Positions 55,054-64,000 of a DNA stretch of 64,000 nt are shown one piece after another. The translations under genes were made by a program, and so were the position numbers. Positions within the stretch are counted from its first letter, which is position 1. Every line of letters begins with the position of its first letter. The notes beneath the pieces were generated by a model. The model was not told the origin of the DNA, ran no database searches, and saw only the letters and a list, made by a program, of their open reading frames with translations. The DNA lies in the NCBI GenBank assembly GCA_963736355.1, contig CAVTOO010000003.1:1-64000 (forward strand), read 5' to 3'. The DNA comes from CAVTOO01 sp963736355. GTDB lineage: Bacteria; Pseudomonadota; Alphaproteobacteria; Rhizobiales; Xanthobacteraceae.

Positions 55054-57414
55054 GTGAAGCGCAGCCGAGAAGATCGCCCCCGCGGGGCGGAAGGCAAACC
55101 GGCAAAGCGTATCCCCGGCCGCGAAGAGATCGTCGCCTTTATCCGCGACAATGCCGACCGCAAGATCGGCACGCGCGAGATCGCGCGCGCCTTCGGCCTG
55201 AAGAACGCCGACCGCATCGCGCTTAAGCAGATGCTGCGCGATCTGGCCGATGAGGGCGTCATCGCCAAGCGCCGCCACACGGTTCATCAGGCCGGAGCCC
55301 TGCCCCCGGTCGTGATGGCCGACATCACCGGCCGCGACTCCGATGGCGAACTGATCGCCGTTCCCACCGAATGGGACGAAGAAGCGCACGGCGCACCGCC
55401 GAAAATCCGCATCATCGCCGTACGCCGCACACCGGCTGCGGGCGGCGTCGGCGACCGCGTGCTGGTGCGCACCGAGGAAAGCGCCGAGCCGGGCGAAGCC
55501 GTCCGCCATTCCGGCCGCGTCATCAAGGTGCTCGACCACGCCCGCACCCGCGTCCTCGGCGTCTTCCGCGCCCTGCCCGACGGCAGCGGCCGGCTTGTGC
55601 CCGTCGACAAGAAACAGCAGGGCCGCGAGATTTCGATTGCCGCGCGGGACGCCGGCGGCGCGCAGGACGGCGAACTGATCGCCGCCGACCTGTTGCAGGG
55701 TCGCGGCTTTGGCCTCTCGGCAGGTCGCGTCAAGGAACGGCTCGGCTCGCTGAACTCCGAGCGCACGATCTCGCTGATCGCCATTCACGCCCACAATATT
55801 CCGAATGTGTTTCCCGATCCCACGCTGCGCGAGGCCGATGCCGCGCAAGCGGCGACGCTGGAGGGGCGCGAGGACTGGCGCGACGTGCCGCTCGTCACCA
55901 TCGATCCGCCCGACGCCAAGGATCATGACGACGCTGTCTACGCCGAACCGGATGACGACCCGGACAATCGCGGCGGCTTCGTTCTCTATGTCGCCATCGC
56001 GGATGTCTCGTTCTACGTGCGGCCGGCTTCAGCGCTCGACCGCGAAGCGGTGCTGCGCGGCAATTCGGTCTATTTCCCCGACCGGGTCGTGCCGATGCTG
56101 CCGGAACGCATCTCCAACGATCTGTGTTCGCTGCGACCCGGCGAAGCGCGCGGCGCGCTGGCGGCACGCATGGTGATCGGTCCGGACGGCCGCAAGCGCT
56201 CGCATACGTTCCATCGCGTGCTGATGCGCTCAGCCGCAAAGCTCAACTACGCGCAAGCCCAGGCCGCGATGGACGGCCAGCCCGACGACACGACCGGCCC
56301 GCTGGTCGGCCCCATCCTCGAGCCGCTCTACGCTGCCTATGCAGCCCTCAAGAAGGCGCGCGACACCCGCGAGCCGCTCGATCTCGAGCTGCCCGAACGC
56401 AAGATCCTGCTGAAAAGCGACGGTACGGTCGATCGCGTGATCGCGGCCGAACGGCTCGACGCGCACAAGCTGATCGAAGAATTCATGATTCTGGCCAACG
56501 TGGCCGCCGCTGAAATGCTCGAGCACGCAAAGATTCCGCTGATCTATCGCGTGCACGATGAGCCCGGGCTGGAGAAAACGCACGCGCTGCGCGAATTCCT
56601 GCAGTCGATCGACATCTCCTTCCCCAAGACCGGCGCCTTGCGGGCCTCCATCTTCAACCGCGTGCTGGCGCAAGCGCATGGCCGCAGCGACGAGCAACTC
56701 GTCAACGAGATGGTGCTGCGCTCGCAGGCGCAGGCCGAATACGCGACCGAGAACTACGGCCATTTCGGACTCAATCTGCGCCGCTATGCACATTTCACAT
56801 CCCCGATCCGCCGCTATGCAGACCTCGTCGTGCATCGCGGCATCATCCGTGCGCTGAAGCTCAGCCCCGGCGGTCTGCCGGACACGGAAACGGCCGAAAC
56901 GCTGGGCGAAATCGCGGCCGAAATCTCGGCGACTGAGCGCCGCGCCATGAAGGCCGAGCGCGAGACCACCGACCGGCTGATCGCGCATTTCCTGGCCGAC
57001 AAGATCGGCGCGGCCTTCAAGGGGCGCATTTCAGGCGTGGTGCGGGCCGGCCTGTTCGTCAAACTCGACGAAACCGGCGCTGATGGTTTCATTCCGGTGA
57101 GAACTTTGGGCGCCGAATATTTCGACTATGACGAAAAGCGCCACGCCATGATCGGATCGCGGTCCAAGCTCACATACCGGCTCGGCGACAGCGTCGAAGT
57201 ACGTCTGGCGGAGGCCGCTCCCGTGGCTGGCGCTCTGCGGTTCGAGTTGCTATCTGAAGGGACGCCGGGGGCGAAGACTCGCCCGCGCGACGGAGCCAAC
57301 CGGTTCCGCAACGACCGGCCTCCGTTTTCCCGGAGCGCCAAGGGACGGAAGACAGGCAGCCTCGGCCAGAAGAAGAAAAACAAGGCCAGCAAAAACAAAG
57401 GCAAAAAGCGATGA
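55054..57414 (+). CDS. rnr: Ribonuclease R
   Basis: RNase R is a processive 3'-5' exoribonuclease that degrades structured RNA. It starts at GTG 55054, 12 bases after topA. Domains in order: winged helix (REIARAFGLKNADRIALKQM), cold-shock domains, the catalytic RNB domain (VTIDPPDAKDHDDAVYAEPD with the metal-binding Asp cluster; HFTSPIRRYADLVVHRGIIR), and S1 (FKGRISGVVRAGLFVKLDET). The tail is very basic (GQKKKNKASKNKGKKR). Length 786 residues. Confidence 0.97.
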   Translation: MKRSREDRPRGAEGKPAKRIPGREEIVAFIRDNADRKIGTREIARAFGLKNADRIALKQMLRDLADEGVIAKRRHTVHQAGALPPVVMADITGRDSDGELIAVPTEWDEEAHGAPPKIRIIAVRRTPAAGGVGDRVLVRTEESAEPGEAVRHSGRVIKVLDHARTRVLGVFRALPDGSGRLVPVDKKQQGREISIAARDAGGAQDGELIAADLLQGRGFGLSAGRVKERLGSLNSERTISLIAIHAHNIPNVFPDPTLREADAAQAATLEGREDWRDVPLVTIDPPDAKDHDDAVYAEPDDDPDNRGGFVLYVAIADVSFYVRPASALDREAVLRGNSVYFPDRVVPMLPERISNDLCSLRPGEARGALAARMVIGPDGRKRSHTFHRVLMRSAAKLNYAQAQAAMDGQPDDTTGPLVGPILEPLYAAYAALKKARDTREPLDLELPERKILLKSDGTVDRVIAAERLDAHKLIEEFMILANVAAAEMLEHAKIPLIYRVHDEPGLEKTHALREFLQSIDISFPKTGALRASIFNRVLAQAHGRSDEQLVNEMVLRSQAQAEYATENYGHFGLNLRRYAHFTSPIRRYADLVVHRGIIRALKLSPGGLPDTETAETLGEIAAEISATERRAMKAERETTDRLIAHFLADKIGAAFKGRISGVVRAGLFVKLDETGADGFIPVRTLGAEYFDYDEKRHAMIGSRSKLTYRLGDSVEVRLAEAAPVAGALRFELLSEGTPGAKTRPRDGANRFRNDRPPFSRSAKGRKTGSLGQKKKNKASKNKGKKR

Positions 57415-57845
57415 CGATGTCCGATCCCGCAACCACCTGGACCAATCAAAGCGAGACGCCGCCTGCGCGGTCCTTCATGCCGGCTTTGATGCGCGGACTT
57501 GTTTGCCGCTGCCCGAATTGCGGTGAAGGAAAGATATTTCGCGCCTACCTCAAGGTCGCGGATCGTTGCACCGTTTGCAGCGAGGAACTGAGCCATCATC
57601 GCGCCGACGATGCGCCGGCCTATATCGTCATCGTCCTGCTCGGTCATATTCTCGTGTCGCTGGTGGTTGCGGTCGAAGCCAATTTCGAATGGCCGTATCT
57701 GGCGCACGCCTTGGTATGGCCGCCGCTGACGCTTGCACTGAGTTTGGCACTGCTGCCGCCGGTGAAGGGCGCGATTGTCGCGGCGCAATGGGCGTTGCGC
57801 ATGCACGGATTCGGCGATCCGCACGCGCCGGATATTGCGCACTAA
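57411..57845 (+). CDS. DUF983 membrane protein
   Basis: A 144-residue protein with an N-terminal four-Cys zinc-binding module (CRCPNCGEGKIFRAYLK and CTVCSEEL) and two hydrophobic helices (YIVIVLLGHILVSLVVAVEA; TLALSLALLPPVKGAIVAAQ). This fits DUF983, whose function is unknown. The start overlaps the rnr stop (ATGA), so translation is coupled. Confidence 0.9.
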   Translation: MTMSDPATTWTNQSETPPARSFMPALMRGLVCRCPNCGEGKIFRAYLKVADRCTVCSEELSHHRADDAPAYIVIVLLGHILVSLVVAVEANFEWPYLAHALVWPPLTLALSLALLPPVKGAIVAAQWALRMHGFGDPHAPDIAH

Positions 57846-57848
57846 ATT

Positions 57849-58550
57849 ATGTCGGAGTTTGACGCGCCGGGCACGCACGCCAACGTCCGGGCACGCGACG
57901 CCTCAACGCTGATTCTCCTCGACCGCTCCGGACCTGAGCCGAAAATCCTGCTCGGCCGGCGTCACGCCAAGCATGTCTTCATGCCCGACCGGCTGGTGTT
58001 TCCCGGCGGCCGGGTCGATCCCGACGATCATCGCATCAAGCTTGCCGCACCCCTGCCGCAGTCCATCGCGCAGCGGCTTGTCGCCTGCGCGGGCAGCGCC
58101 GGACGCGCACGTGCGCTCGCAGTCGCGGCCGTTCGTGAGCTCTATGAGGAGACCGGCCTTTGCCTCGGCGCGTTCGACGGCGCGCCGCCTGCGCACTACG
58201 ATCCTGCTGTTCCCTTCGCCAAACTCGGCCTCAGGCCCGACCTGTCGAAACTCAGCCTCGTCGCGCGCGCGCTGACGCCCCCCGGCCGGGTACGCCGCTA
58301 CGACACCTATTTTTTCGCGGCCGATGCGAGCCTCATCGCGCACCGGATCGCGGGCGCCGTCGGCGCGGACACTGAACTCGTCGAACTGGTCTGGCTGACG
58401 CTGGAGGCGGCGAAGGAGCAGGACCTGCCCACCATCACCCGGATGGTATTGGCCGATATGGAGGGCCAAATGGCCGCTGGGGCGAGCCTCGAAGCACCCG
58501 CGCCATTTTACCGTTTTTCGCGCGGGACCCGGCGCCGGGACCTGTTTTAG
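57849..58550 (+). CDS. Nudix hydrolase
   Basis: A 233-residue Nudix-fold protein. VFPGGRVDPDDHR begins the Nudix region and AVAAVRELYEETGLCLG holds the REx2EExG catalytic helix, with an insertion of about 35 residues between them that is longer than in the compact family. Such long forms resemble NUDT-type CoA or nucleotide-sugar pyrophosphatases. Substrate unknown. It follows DUF983 by three bases and probably belongs to the rnr transcript. Confidence 0.88.
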   Translation: MSEFDAPGTHANVRARDASTLILLDRSGPEPKILLGRRHAKHVFMPDRLVFPGGRVDPDDHRIKLAAPLPQSIAQRLVACAGSAGRARALAVAAVRELYEETGLCLGAFDGAPPAHYDPAVPFAKLGLRPDLSKLSLVARALTPPGRVRRYDTYFFAADASLIAHRIAGAVGADTELVELVWLTLEAAKEQDLPTITRMVLADMEGQMAAGASLEAPAPFYRFSRGTRRRDLF

Positions 58551-58681
58551 CCCTGAAAACAGTGGATTTCCGGGCTGTCCTTGACTTTGGGCGGTTGGCC
58601 GCTAGGTTGCGGCCAATCGCGGGCCCAGGGACCAGTTCCCGCAGCCCCATCCGCCCTTTAACGATTGCAAGGTTCGCCATC

Positions 58682-58849
58682 ATGGCCAAGGCAGTGACCA
58701 TCAAGGTCAAGCTCGTTTCCAGCGCCGACACCGGTTTCTATTATGTCGCGAAGAAGAACTCGCGCACGATGACCGACAAGCTGGTGAAGAAGAAATACGA
58801 TCCCGTTGCCAAGAAGCACGTGGAATTCCGCGAGTCGAAGATCAAGTAA
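58682..58849 (+). CDS. rpmG: Ribosomal protein bL33
   Basis: A 55-residue large-subunit ribosomal protein. MAKAVTIKVKLVSSADTGFY, YVAKKNSRTMTDKLVKKKYD and PVAKKHVEFRESKIK match bL33. It lacks the CxxC pairs, so it is the zinc-free form. It is followed at once by a strong terminator. Confidence 0.97.
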   Translation: MAKAVTIKVKLVSSADTGFYYVAKKNSRTMTDKLVKKKYDPVAKKHVEFRESKIK

Positions 58850-58871
58850 TTCAGCCCGACGGCTGAATACT

Positions 58872-58902
58872 AAAAAAGCGGAGCCTCGGGCTCCGCTTTT
58901 TT
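58872..58902 (+). terminator. Terminator of rpmG
   Basis: GCGGAGCC / GGCTCCGC stem with a TCG loop, flanked by A and T runs, 23 bases after the rpmG stop. Confidence 0.93.
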
Positions 58903-58935
58903 GTTATCGAAAGCACGTTTGCGGAGGAGCCATCC

Positions 58936-59337
58936 ATGCCGATCTCAGGCGGCTGCCTGTGTGGTGCGACCCGTTACGAATGCTCCAGCGAGGCCGGGCC
59001 GGCCGGCTATTGCCACTGCAGCGACTGCCGGCAAGTCACCGGCAGCGCGTTCAATGTCAGCGTCCGTATCGAAGCGCGCACGTTCCGCATCGTGTGCGGG
59101 CAGCCGAAGGGTTTCACCAAACTGGCCGATAGCGGGCGTGAGCTGACACGCCACTTCTGCACGGAATGTGGTTCGCCGCTGTTCACGGCGTCACCGCATC
59201 ACCCGGACTACCTGTATGTGAAGGCTGGATCGCTCGACGATCCGACACTGGTCAAGCCGGCGCATCAAAGCTGGATGGCGTCGCGTGTCGCTTGGGCGGA
59301 GATCGACCCTGCCCTGCCGGCAACGGCGAAGGACTAA
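58936..59337 (+). CDS. GFA-family (DUF636) protein
   Basis: A 133-residue zinc protein of the glutathione-dependent formaldehyde-activating-like family. The Cys pattern is complete: GGCLCGATRYEC, YCHCSDCRQVTGSAFNV and RHFCTECGSPLFTAS. Family members bind zinc through these cysteines; whether this one acts on formaldehyde is unknown, since most GFA paralogues do not. It converges with pleD with a small gap. Confidence 0.9.
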   Translation: MPISGGCLCGATRYECSSEAGPAGYCHCSDCRQVTGSAFNVSVRIEARTFRIVCGQPKGFTKLADSGRELTRHFCTECGSPLFTASPHHPDYLYVKAGSLDDPTLVKPAHQSWMASRVAWAEIDPALPATAKD

Positions 59338-59341
59338 CAAA

Positions 59342-60716
59342 TCAGGCCGCGGCCGGCACCACGCGGTTGCGACCGTCGCGCTTGGCGCGATAGAGCGCCT
59401 GATCGGCGCGCTTGAGCAATTCGGCAACGCCCTCGCCCTTGCCTTCAAGGATGGCGAGACCGATTGAAATCGTTACTTCGATACGACGCGTGCCGCGCTC
59501 GATCGAGAATGTCTCGCCGGCAATGCCTCGGCGCAACCGTTCGGCCACCATCGACGCCACCGCCATATCCGTCTCCGGCATGACGACGACGAACTCCTCG
59601 CCGCCATAGCGGCATGCGAGGTCGATGCCGCGGACCGACTTTCGGATCCGCGTTGCGAATTCGCGCAGCACGTCGTCGCCGGCATCGTGGCCGTAACTGT
59701 CGTTGATCGACTTGAAGTAGTCGATGTCGATCATCATCAGCGCCAGCGGCTTGCCGCGCGTCTGCGCCTGTTCTGCAAGCGCACCGATATGGCTTTCCAT
59801 ATAGCGGCGGTTATGCAGCCCGGTCAGCGCATCGGTGATCGCCATTTCGATCGAGAGCTGCATGTTGTCGCGCAGGTGCTCGGTGTACCGCTTGCGGCGA
59901 ATCTGCGTGCGGGCGCGCGCCAGCAACTCGTTCTTGTCCACCGGCCGAACGAGGTAGTCGTTGACGCCGATTTCGAGGCCACGCAACAGCCTTGCGTTGT
60001 CTTCGCCCGACACGATGGCCAACAGCGCGATGTTGCGCGTCCGTTCGCAGCGAACGCGCCTGACTGCACAGCCGCAGGGCGTCGAAATTCTCCAGCGCCA
60101 TCGACACGATCATCAGGTCGTAATTGCCTTCCGCCGCGCGGAACAACGCCTCGGCCGGGTCGGTCTCGACATCGACATCGTGCTCGGTCGCGAGCGTGGA
60201 GGCCATGCGATCATAGGACGACTCGCGATCGTCAACGAGCAGAATGCGTCCGCCCTTGCCTTCGTCGGCGACGGCATCCCGCTCCGGGCGCTGCATGCCG
60301 ATTTCGAGGGAGGTCTGCGCGCGCATGCGCAGCTCGTCGGTCATCATCTTCAGCCGCGTCAGCGAGCGCACGCGCGCAATCAGCACGACGTCGGGAACCG
60401 GCTTGGTGAGAAAATCGTCGGCGCCGGCCTCAAGCCCGCGCACCCGGTCGGACGCATTGTCGAGCGCCGTGATCATCACCACCGGAATGAAATGCGTCGC
60501 CGGATTTGATTTGAGGCGGCGGCACACCTCGAAACCGTCCATGTCCGGCATCATGACATCGAGAAGCACGATGTCGCATTCGGCGCGCTCGCAGATTTCC
60601 AGCGCCTGCGCACCGTTGCTCGCCGTCACGACATCGAAATACTCGGCCGAGAGCCGGGCTTCGAGCAGCTTGACGTTGGCGGGAACATCATCGACGACAA
60701 GAATACGGGCGGACAC
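59342..60716 (-). CDS. pleD: Diguanylate cyclase response regulator PleD (one frameshift in this sequence)
   Basis: PleD makes cyclic di-GMP when phosphorylated and governs polar development in alphaproteobacteria. REC1 (phospho-acceptor Asp53 in LLDVMMPDMD), REC2 (ILLVDDRESSYDRM onward), then GGDEF with active site GGEEF and an inhibitory RGID site five residues before it. The end of REC2 is in another frame; one extra base at about 60047 explains it (corrected ARSLERTRNIALLAIVSGED). Corrected length is 457 residues, close to Caulobacter PleD. It lies downstream of divK on the same strand, as in Caulobacter. Confidence 0.95.
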
Positions 60717-60778
60717 TCAAATTCTCCTGATTCCGAAACACGCCGACCGCCGCAACTCGTCCAATCGGGGCCAGGCCC

Positions 60779-61144
60779 CTATCCGATGAATTGCCGCACG
60801 GTCTCGATAAACTTGCCGACCGAAATCGGCTTCGACAGATAAGCTTCGCAACCGCCCTGGCGAATGCGTTCCTCGTCGCCCTTCATGGCAAAAGCCGTGA
60901 CGGCCACCACAGGGATCGACTTCAAATCCTCGTCGCTCTTGATCCAGCGCGTCACATCCAGACCGGAAACCTCGGGCAACTGAATGTCCATCAGGATCAG
61001 GTCGGGGCGATGCTTGCGCGCAAGACCGAGCGCCTCCATGCCGCTGCGAGTGCCGATCGCGCGGTACCCGTGCGCCTCAAGAAGGTCGTGGAAGAGCTTC
61101 ATGTTCAGCTCATTGTCCTCGACGATCAGAACCGTCTTGGCCAT
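60779..61144 (-). CDS. divK: Single-domain response regulator DivK
   Basis: DivK is a cell-cycle regulator that, phosphorylated, modulates the CckA-CtrA pathway. The 121-residue protein is one receiver domain: MAKTVLIVEDNELNMKLFHD, phospho-acceptor Asp53 in ILMDIQLPEVSGLDV, VVAVTAFAMKGDEE and YLSKPISVGKF. It lacks an output domain. The pair divK-pleD is conserved in alphaproteobacteria. Confidence 0.97.
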   Translation of the reverse strand: MAKTVLIVEDNELNMKLFHDLLEAHGYRAIGTRSGMEALGLARKHRPDLILMDIQLPEVSGLDVTRWIKSDEDLKSIPVVAVTAFAMKGDEERIRQGGCEAYLSKPISVGKFIETVRQFIG

Positions 61145-61209
61145 TTTTGCGGGCCTCCCCGAGCAGCGGGTGCGCGTGAATCAGTTCGCCACGCCGCAGT
61201 GACTCGGGC

Positions 61210-61560
61210 ATGATGCATCAAAATAGAAGTGATAAGTTACGGAAAGGCAAACAATTGGCTCCAAAAGCGGACCGCCTGGACCCTAAGCAAGTGGCTGAAA
61301 TTGTTGCAATTCGCGCGCTCGAGTTCCTGAGCCGCGAACCGGAGCAATTGGGCCTGTTTCTGGCCGAAACCGGCCTCGGACCGGCCTCGCTGAGGCAGGC
61401 GGCGAACAACCCTGAGTTCCTCACCGGCGTGCTCGAATTCATCCTGCAGGACGAGAGGCGCGCGAAGGCCTTCGCCGAGGCGAGCGAGTTCGGTCCGGAG
61501 ACCGTCACATCGGCGCATATCGCCCTGAGCGGCAAGCCGTGGGAACGCGACACACCCTAG
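61210..61560 (+). CDS. DUF3572 family protein
   Basis: A 116-residue helical protein. VAEIVAIRALEFLSREPEQL, FLAETGLGPASLRQAANNPE and LTGVLEFILQDERRAKAFAE fit DUF3572, widespread in Rhizobiales and of unknown function. Its 3' end overlaps the dinB start by 22 bases, so the two are likely expressed together. Confidence 0.88.
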   Translation: MMHQNRSDKLRKGKQLAPKADRLDPKQVAEIVAIRALEFLSREPEQLGLFLAETGLGPASLRQAANNPEFLTGVLEFILQDERRAKAFAEASEFGPETVTSAHIALSGKPWERDTP

Positions 61561-62828
61561 CACCCGGCCTGTGCCGGGATTGTCTCGCCGATGCGGGCGC
61601 GCTTGCGCGCTGTCCGCAATGCGGATCGCCGCGCCTTGTGCGCCACGCTTCGCTGCACGCGCTGACGATTGCACATATCGACTGCGATGCGTTCTACGCC
61701 ACCGTCGAGAAGCGCGACAATCCCGACCTCGCCGACAAGCCGGTGGTGGTCGGCGGCGGCACGCGCGGCGTTGTCTCGGCCGCCTGCTATGTGGCGCGTA
61801 CCTATGGCATACGCTCGGCCATGCCGATGTTCCAGGTGCGCGAATTGTGCCCCGATATCGTCGTCGTCAAACCGGATATGGCCAAATATGTCCGCGTCGG
61901 CCGAGAAGTGCGCGCCGCCATGCGCGCGCTGACGCCGCTGGTCGAGCCTCTCTCCATCGACGAGGCGTTTCTCGACCTGAGCGGCACCGAGCGTCTGCAT
62001 GAGGCGAGCCCGGCGCGCACGCTGGCGGCATTCGCAAGCCGCATCGAGCGCGATATCGGCATCACCGTGTCCATCGGATTGTCGTGCAACAAATTTCTGG
62101 CGAAGGTCGCCTCCGATCTCGACAAGCCGCGCGGCTTCGCCGTGCTCGATCAGGATGACGCCCGTACCCTGCTGGGGCCCAAGCCGGTTGGCTTTATCTA
62201 CGGCGTCGGGCCGGCGACGCAACAACGCCTTGTCGAAAACGGGTTTCGGATCATTGCCGACCTGCAGCGCGCCGAAGAAACCGACCTGATGAAGCGCTTC
62301 GGCGATGAAGGCCGCAGGCTTTGGCGGCTGTCGCGCGGCATCGATGATCGCAAGGTTATTCCCGACCACGACGCCAAGACGGTGTCGAGCGAGACGACCT
62401 TCGACAAGGATCTCGCGGATTTCGCGTCGCTGGAACCACGCCTGTGGCGCCTCAGCGAACGCGTGGCGGCGCGGCTCAAGACAGCCGATCTGTCCGGCAC
62501 TACCATCACGCTCAAGCTCAAGACCAAGGATTTTCGCCAGCGCACGCGGTCGCGTTCGGTTCAGGCGCCGACGCAACTGGCCATGCGAATCTTCTCGGTG
62601 GCGCGCGACATGCTGGTGAAAGAGATCGACGGCACAGCGTTCCGCCTGCTGGGCGTCGGCGTCAGCGCGCTGCAATCAGGACGCGGCAGCGACGACGACG
62701 ATCTCGTCGACGGGCGCGGCGCCGATGCCGAGCGCGCGATGGACGATCTGCGCCGTCGCTTCGGCGACGATGCCATCATGAAGGGGCTGGTGTTCAAGGG
62801 CGGCGAAGGCAAGCCGGCGCGGCGCTAA
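61539..62828 (+). CDS. dinB: DNA polymerase IV with N-terminal zinc ribbon
   Basis: A Y-family translesion polymerase. The start is GTG 61539. Before the polymerase comes a four-Cys element: C12, C15 (CRDC) and C25, C28 (CPQC). The catalytic carboxylates are in IAHIDCDAFYATVEKRD (Asp48, Asp50) and LSIDEAFLDLSG. The little-finger domain ends VSALQSGRGSDDDDL. Length 429 residues. No LexA-like box is seen before it or DUF3572. An N-terminal zinc module is common in rhizobial DinB, but its role is unknown. Confidence 0.95.
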   Translation: MGTRHTLAPGLCRDCLADAGALARCPQCGSPRLVRHASLHALTIAHIDCDAFYATVEKRDNPDLADKPVVVGGGTRGVVSAACYVARTYGIRSAMPMFQVRELCPDIVVVKPDMAKYVRVGREVRAAMRALTPLVEPLSIDEAFLDLSGTERLHEASPARTLAAFASRIERDIGITVSIGLSCNKFLAKVASDLDKPRGFAVLDQDDARTLLGPKPVGFIYGVGPATQQRLVENGFRIIADLQRAEETDLMKRFGDEGRRLWRLSRGIDDRKVIPDHDAKTVSSETTFDKDLADFASLEPRLWRLSERVAARLKTADLSGTTITLKLKTKDFRQRTRSRSVQAPTQLAMRIFSVARDMLVKEIDGTAFRLLGVGVSALQSGRGSDDDDLVDGRGADAERAMDDLRRRFGDDAIMKGLVFKGGEGKPARR

Positions 62829-62842
62829 GCTCAACGGAATCC

Positions 62843-62943
62843 CCTCATGGTGAGGAGGGCGCAAGCATCGCTCGAACGATGAGGCCCCCTCGAATCCTCA
62901 TCCTTCGAGACGTGCCTCCGGTCGCTCCTCTCGGGGGATGAGG
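62843..62943. repeat. Family C intergenic repeat, copy 4 (inverted)
   Basis: Contains CCTCATGGTGAGGAGGGCGC, ATCCTCATCCTTCGAGACG and CTCTCGGGGGATGAGGAT, matching the copy at 16846 in the reverse direction. It lies between the convergent dinB and eipB. Confidence 0.75.
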
Positions 62944-62953
62944 ATTTAATTGC

Positions 62954-63832
62954 TCACTTATTGCAGGGTTTCGCGGTCTTGATGTCGAATTTCGACATCG
63001 CGCCGGTGACGACGAAATCATTGTAGTCGAGCGACAATCCGCGGGACACGCCGTTCTCGTAAAGCTCGAACGACATCGCATAGGCCGGCGTCTGCTCGCC
63101 GCTGCTGCGGGTGTTGGCGGCACTGTCGTAATAGCTGACCGTCACCGGCCAGCGCATGACGGTCTTCATCGTCGCGTTATCGGATGTGGGGTCGATCGAT
63201 ATCGGCGGACGGTCGCCCGGCACGCCCTGCCCGATCACGGTAAGCGTCGAATAGAGCTTCTGACCGGTGTCGGAGCCGTCAAACACATTCAGCTTGAGAA
63301 GCGATTTGCCCTCTTTGGCCGCAGCCAGAATGCGTGCGATCTGCTGCGTCGGAAATACGGTGTCCGCGGCAAAGACCGATGTCTGCGGCCGCGGTGTCTT
63401 GACCGCCACGAGGACGCCATTGGGCGTGCGCTCGGCGGTGCCTTCCACGATCACCGGCGCCGCATCGTTGTTTCTGGTTTCGACGCGAAAGCGATACGTC
63501 TTGCCGTCGGCATCTTCCCAGCTCGTCGAGCGCATGTCGCTCAACAACTGCTTGCCGTTGTCCGAGTTGATTTCGGAGACCTGCCGGAAGTCCGTGGTGT
63601 AGCCGTCGCAGGCCGTGCCGGCAAAGCTGTAGGCGATGCGGCCCCGGACCGAATCGACCGACGGGCTGCGGCGCGAGGTCTTCAGGCTGAGGTCGTAGAT
63701 CGCCTGATGGTTGATCAAGGATCCGGTTGCAGCCGCATAGGAGACATCCGGCATGGCGGGCAACGTCGCCGCCGCCACAAGCGCGAGGACGGACAGGCTC
63801 GTTCGGCGCGCGCGGTGAGAAGCAGACAACAT
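62954..63832 (-). CDS. eipB: Envelope integrity protein EipB (DUF1849)
   Basis: A periplasmic beta-spiral protein needed for envelope integrity in Brucella. The 292-residue protein has a signal peptide to about residue 34, then HQAIYDLSLKTSRRSPSVDS, RGRIAYSFAGTACDGYTTDF, RVETRNNDAAPVIVEGTAER and LDYNDFVVTGAMSKFDIKTA. Two cysteines, C75 and C290, match the disulfide known for EipB. ATG 63832 is supported by the signal peptide. No neighbour shows a functional link. Confidence 0.92.
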   Translation of the reverse strand: MLSASHRARRTSLSVLALVAAATLPAMPDVSYAAATGSLINHQAIYDLSLKTSRRSPSVDSVRGRIAYSFAGTACDGYTTDFRQVSEINSDNGKQLLSDMRSTSWEDADGKTYRFRVETRNNDAAPVIVEGTAERTPNGVLVAVKTPRPQTSVFAADTVFPTQQIARILAAAKEGKSLLKLNVFDGSDTGQKLYSTLTVIGQGVPGDRPPISIDPTSDNATMKTVMRWPVTVSYYDSAANTRSSGEQTPAYAMSFELYENGVSRGLSLDYNDFVVTGAMSKFDIKTAKPCNK

Positions 63833-64000
63833 TGGACCTCCAGAATTCGATTTATACGAAAATAGGCAGCGGCATCAGGCGGCGCAACATGCGTCTGATC
63901 AATATGTTGCGCATAACGAGGCGCCTTTGCGCTTGCGCCAATCCCATCGTTCGGGGACATTCGGGCGCGCAAGACGCTACCATCTGCTCGCGGAGATATC
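63833..64000. other. Upstream region of eipB at the window edge
   Basis: 168 bases, likely containing the eipB promoter. No gene or motif recognised. Confidence 0.4.

Overview
The window is GC-rich chromosomal DNA from an alphaproteobacterium of the Hyphomicrobiales (Rhizobiales). It most resembles the Bradyrhizobium / Rhodopseudomonas / Xanthobacteraceae side of the order. The evidence is the gene orders glyA-nrdR-ribD-ribE-ribH-nusB-thiL and rpoZ-rsh-pdxJ-acpS-lepB-rnc-era-recO-parC, a Bradyrhizobium-type outer-membrane porin, divK-pleD, EipB and an LdtR-type MarR regulator, and palindromic intergenic repeats of a kind I associate with that group. No phage, plasmid, transposase, CRISPR array or biosynthetic cluster is visible. 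This is a housekeeping region.

Layout. 1-3 kb: the 5' part of hppA and an MFS transporter. 3-9 kb: a minus-strand operon for one-carbon, riboflavin and thiamine cofactors plus nusB. 9-13.4 kb: small genes, including one behind a LexA-type box, and an ldtR-like gene with palindromic candidate operators. 13.6-16.8 kb: hemB, an RDD protein, bpt and a CDF transporter. 17-27 kb: parC back to rpoZ, all on the minus strand and mostly translationally coupled. 27-34 kb: NYN protein, family-5 UDG, smpB, mscL, dapA, a lytic transglycosylase and a hydrolase. 34-39 kb: porin, tRNA-Ser(GCT) with a 77-bp duplication of its 3' end and terminator, a Sel1 protein, and a 28-residue lysine-rich peptide, set in more than 2 kb of apparently non-coding DNA. 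39-44 kb: gatB, a patatin lipoprotein, gatA, a small gene and gatC. 44-50.9 kb: nitronate monooxygenase, ruvX, AEC permease, pyrB, an HxH-less pyrC, plsY. 50.9-58.9 kb: dprA, topA, rnr, DUF983, Nudix, rpmG. 59-64 kb: GFA protein, pleD, divK, DUF3572, dinB, eipB.

Sequence quality matters here. At least a dozen genes, many of them essential and single-copy (glyA, hemB, gatB, topA, parC, thiL, pleD), are broken by isolated one-base changes, nearly all insertions. Removing one base each time restores a full-length conserved protein. Two more genes (porin, gatB) carry in-frame TAG codons. I treat these as base-level sequence errors, not pseudogenes, and give coordinates spanning the intact gene.

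The observations most worth following are the lysine-rich micro-peptide, the LexA-like box before an unrecognised acidic protein, the duplicated tRNA-Ser 3' end, two palindromic repeat families that share one core, the ldtR palindromes, and the metal-site-less PyrC next to PyrB. I found no convincing new multi-gene system.
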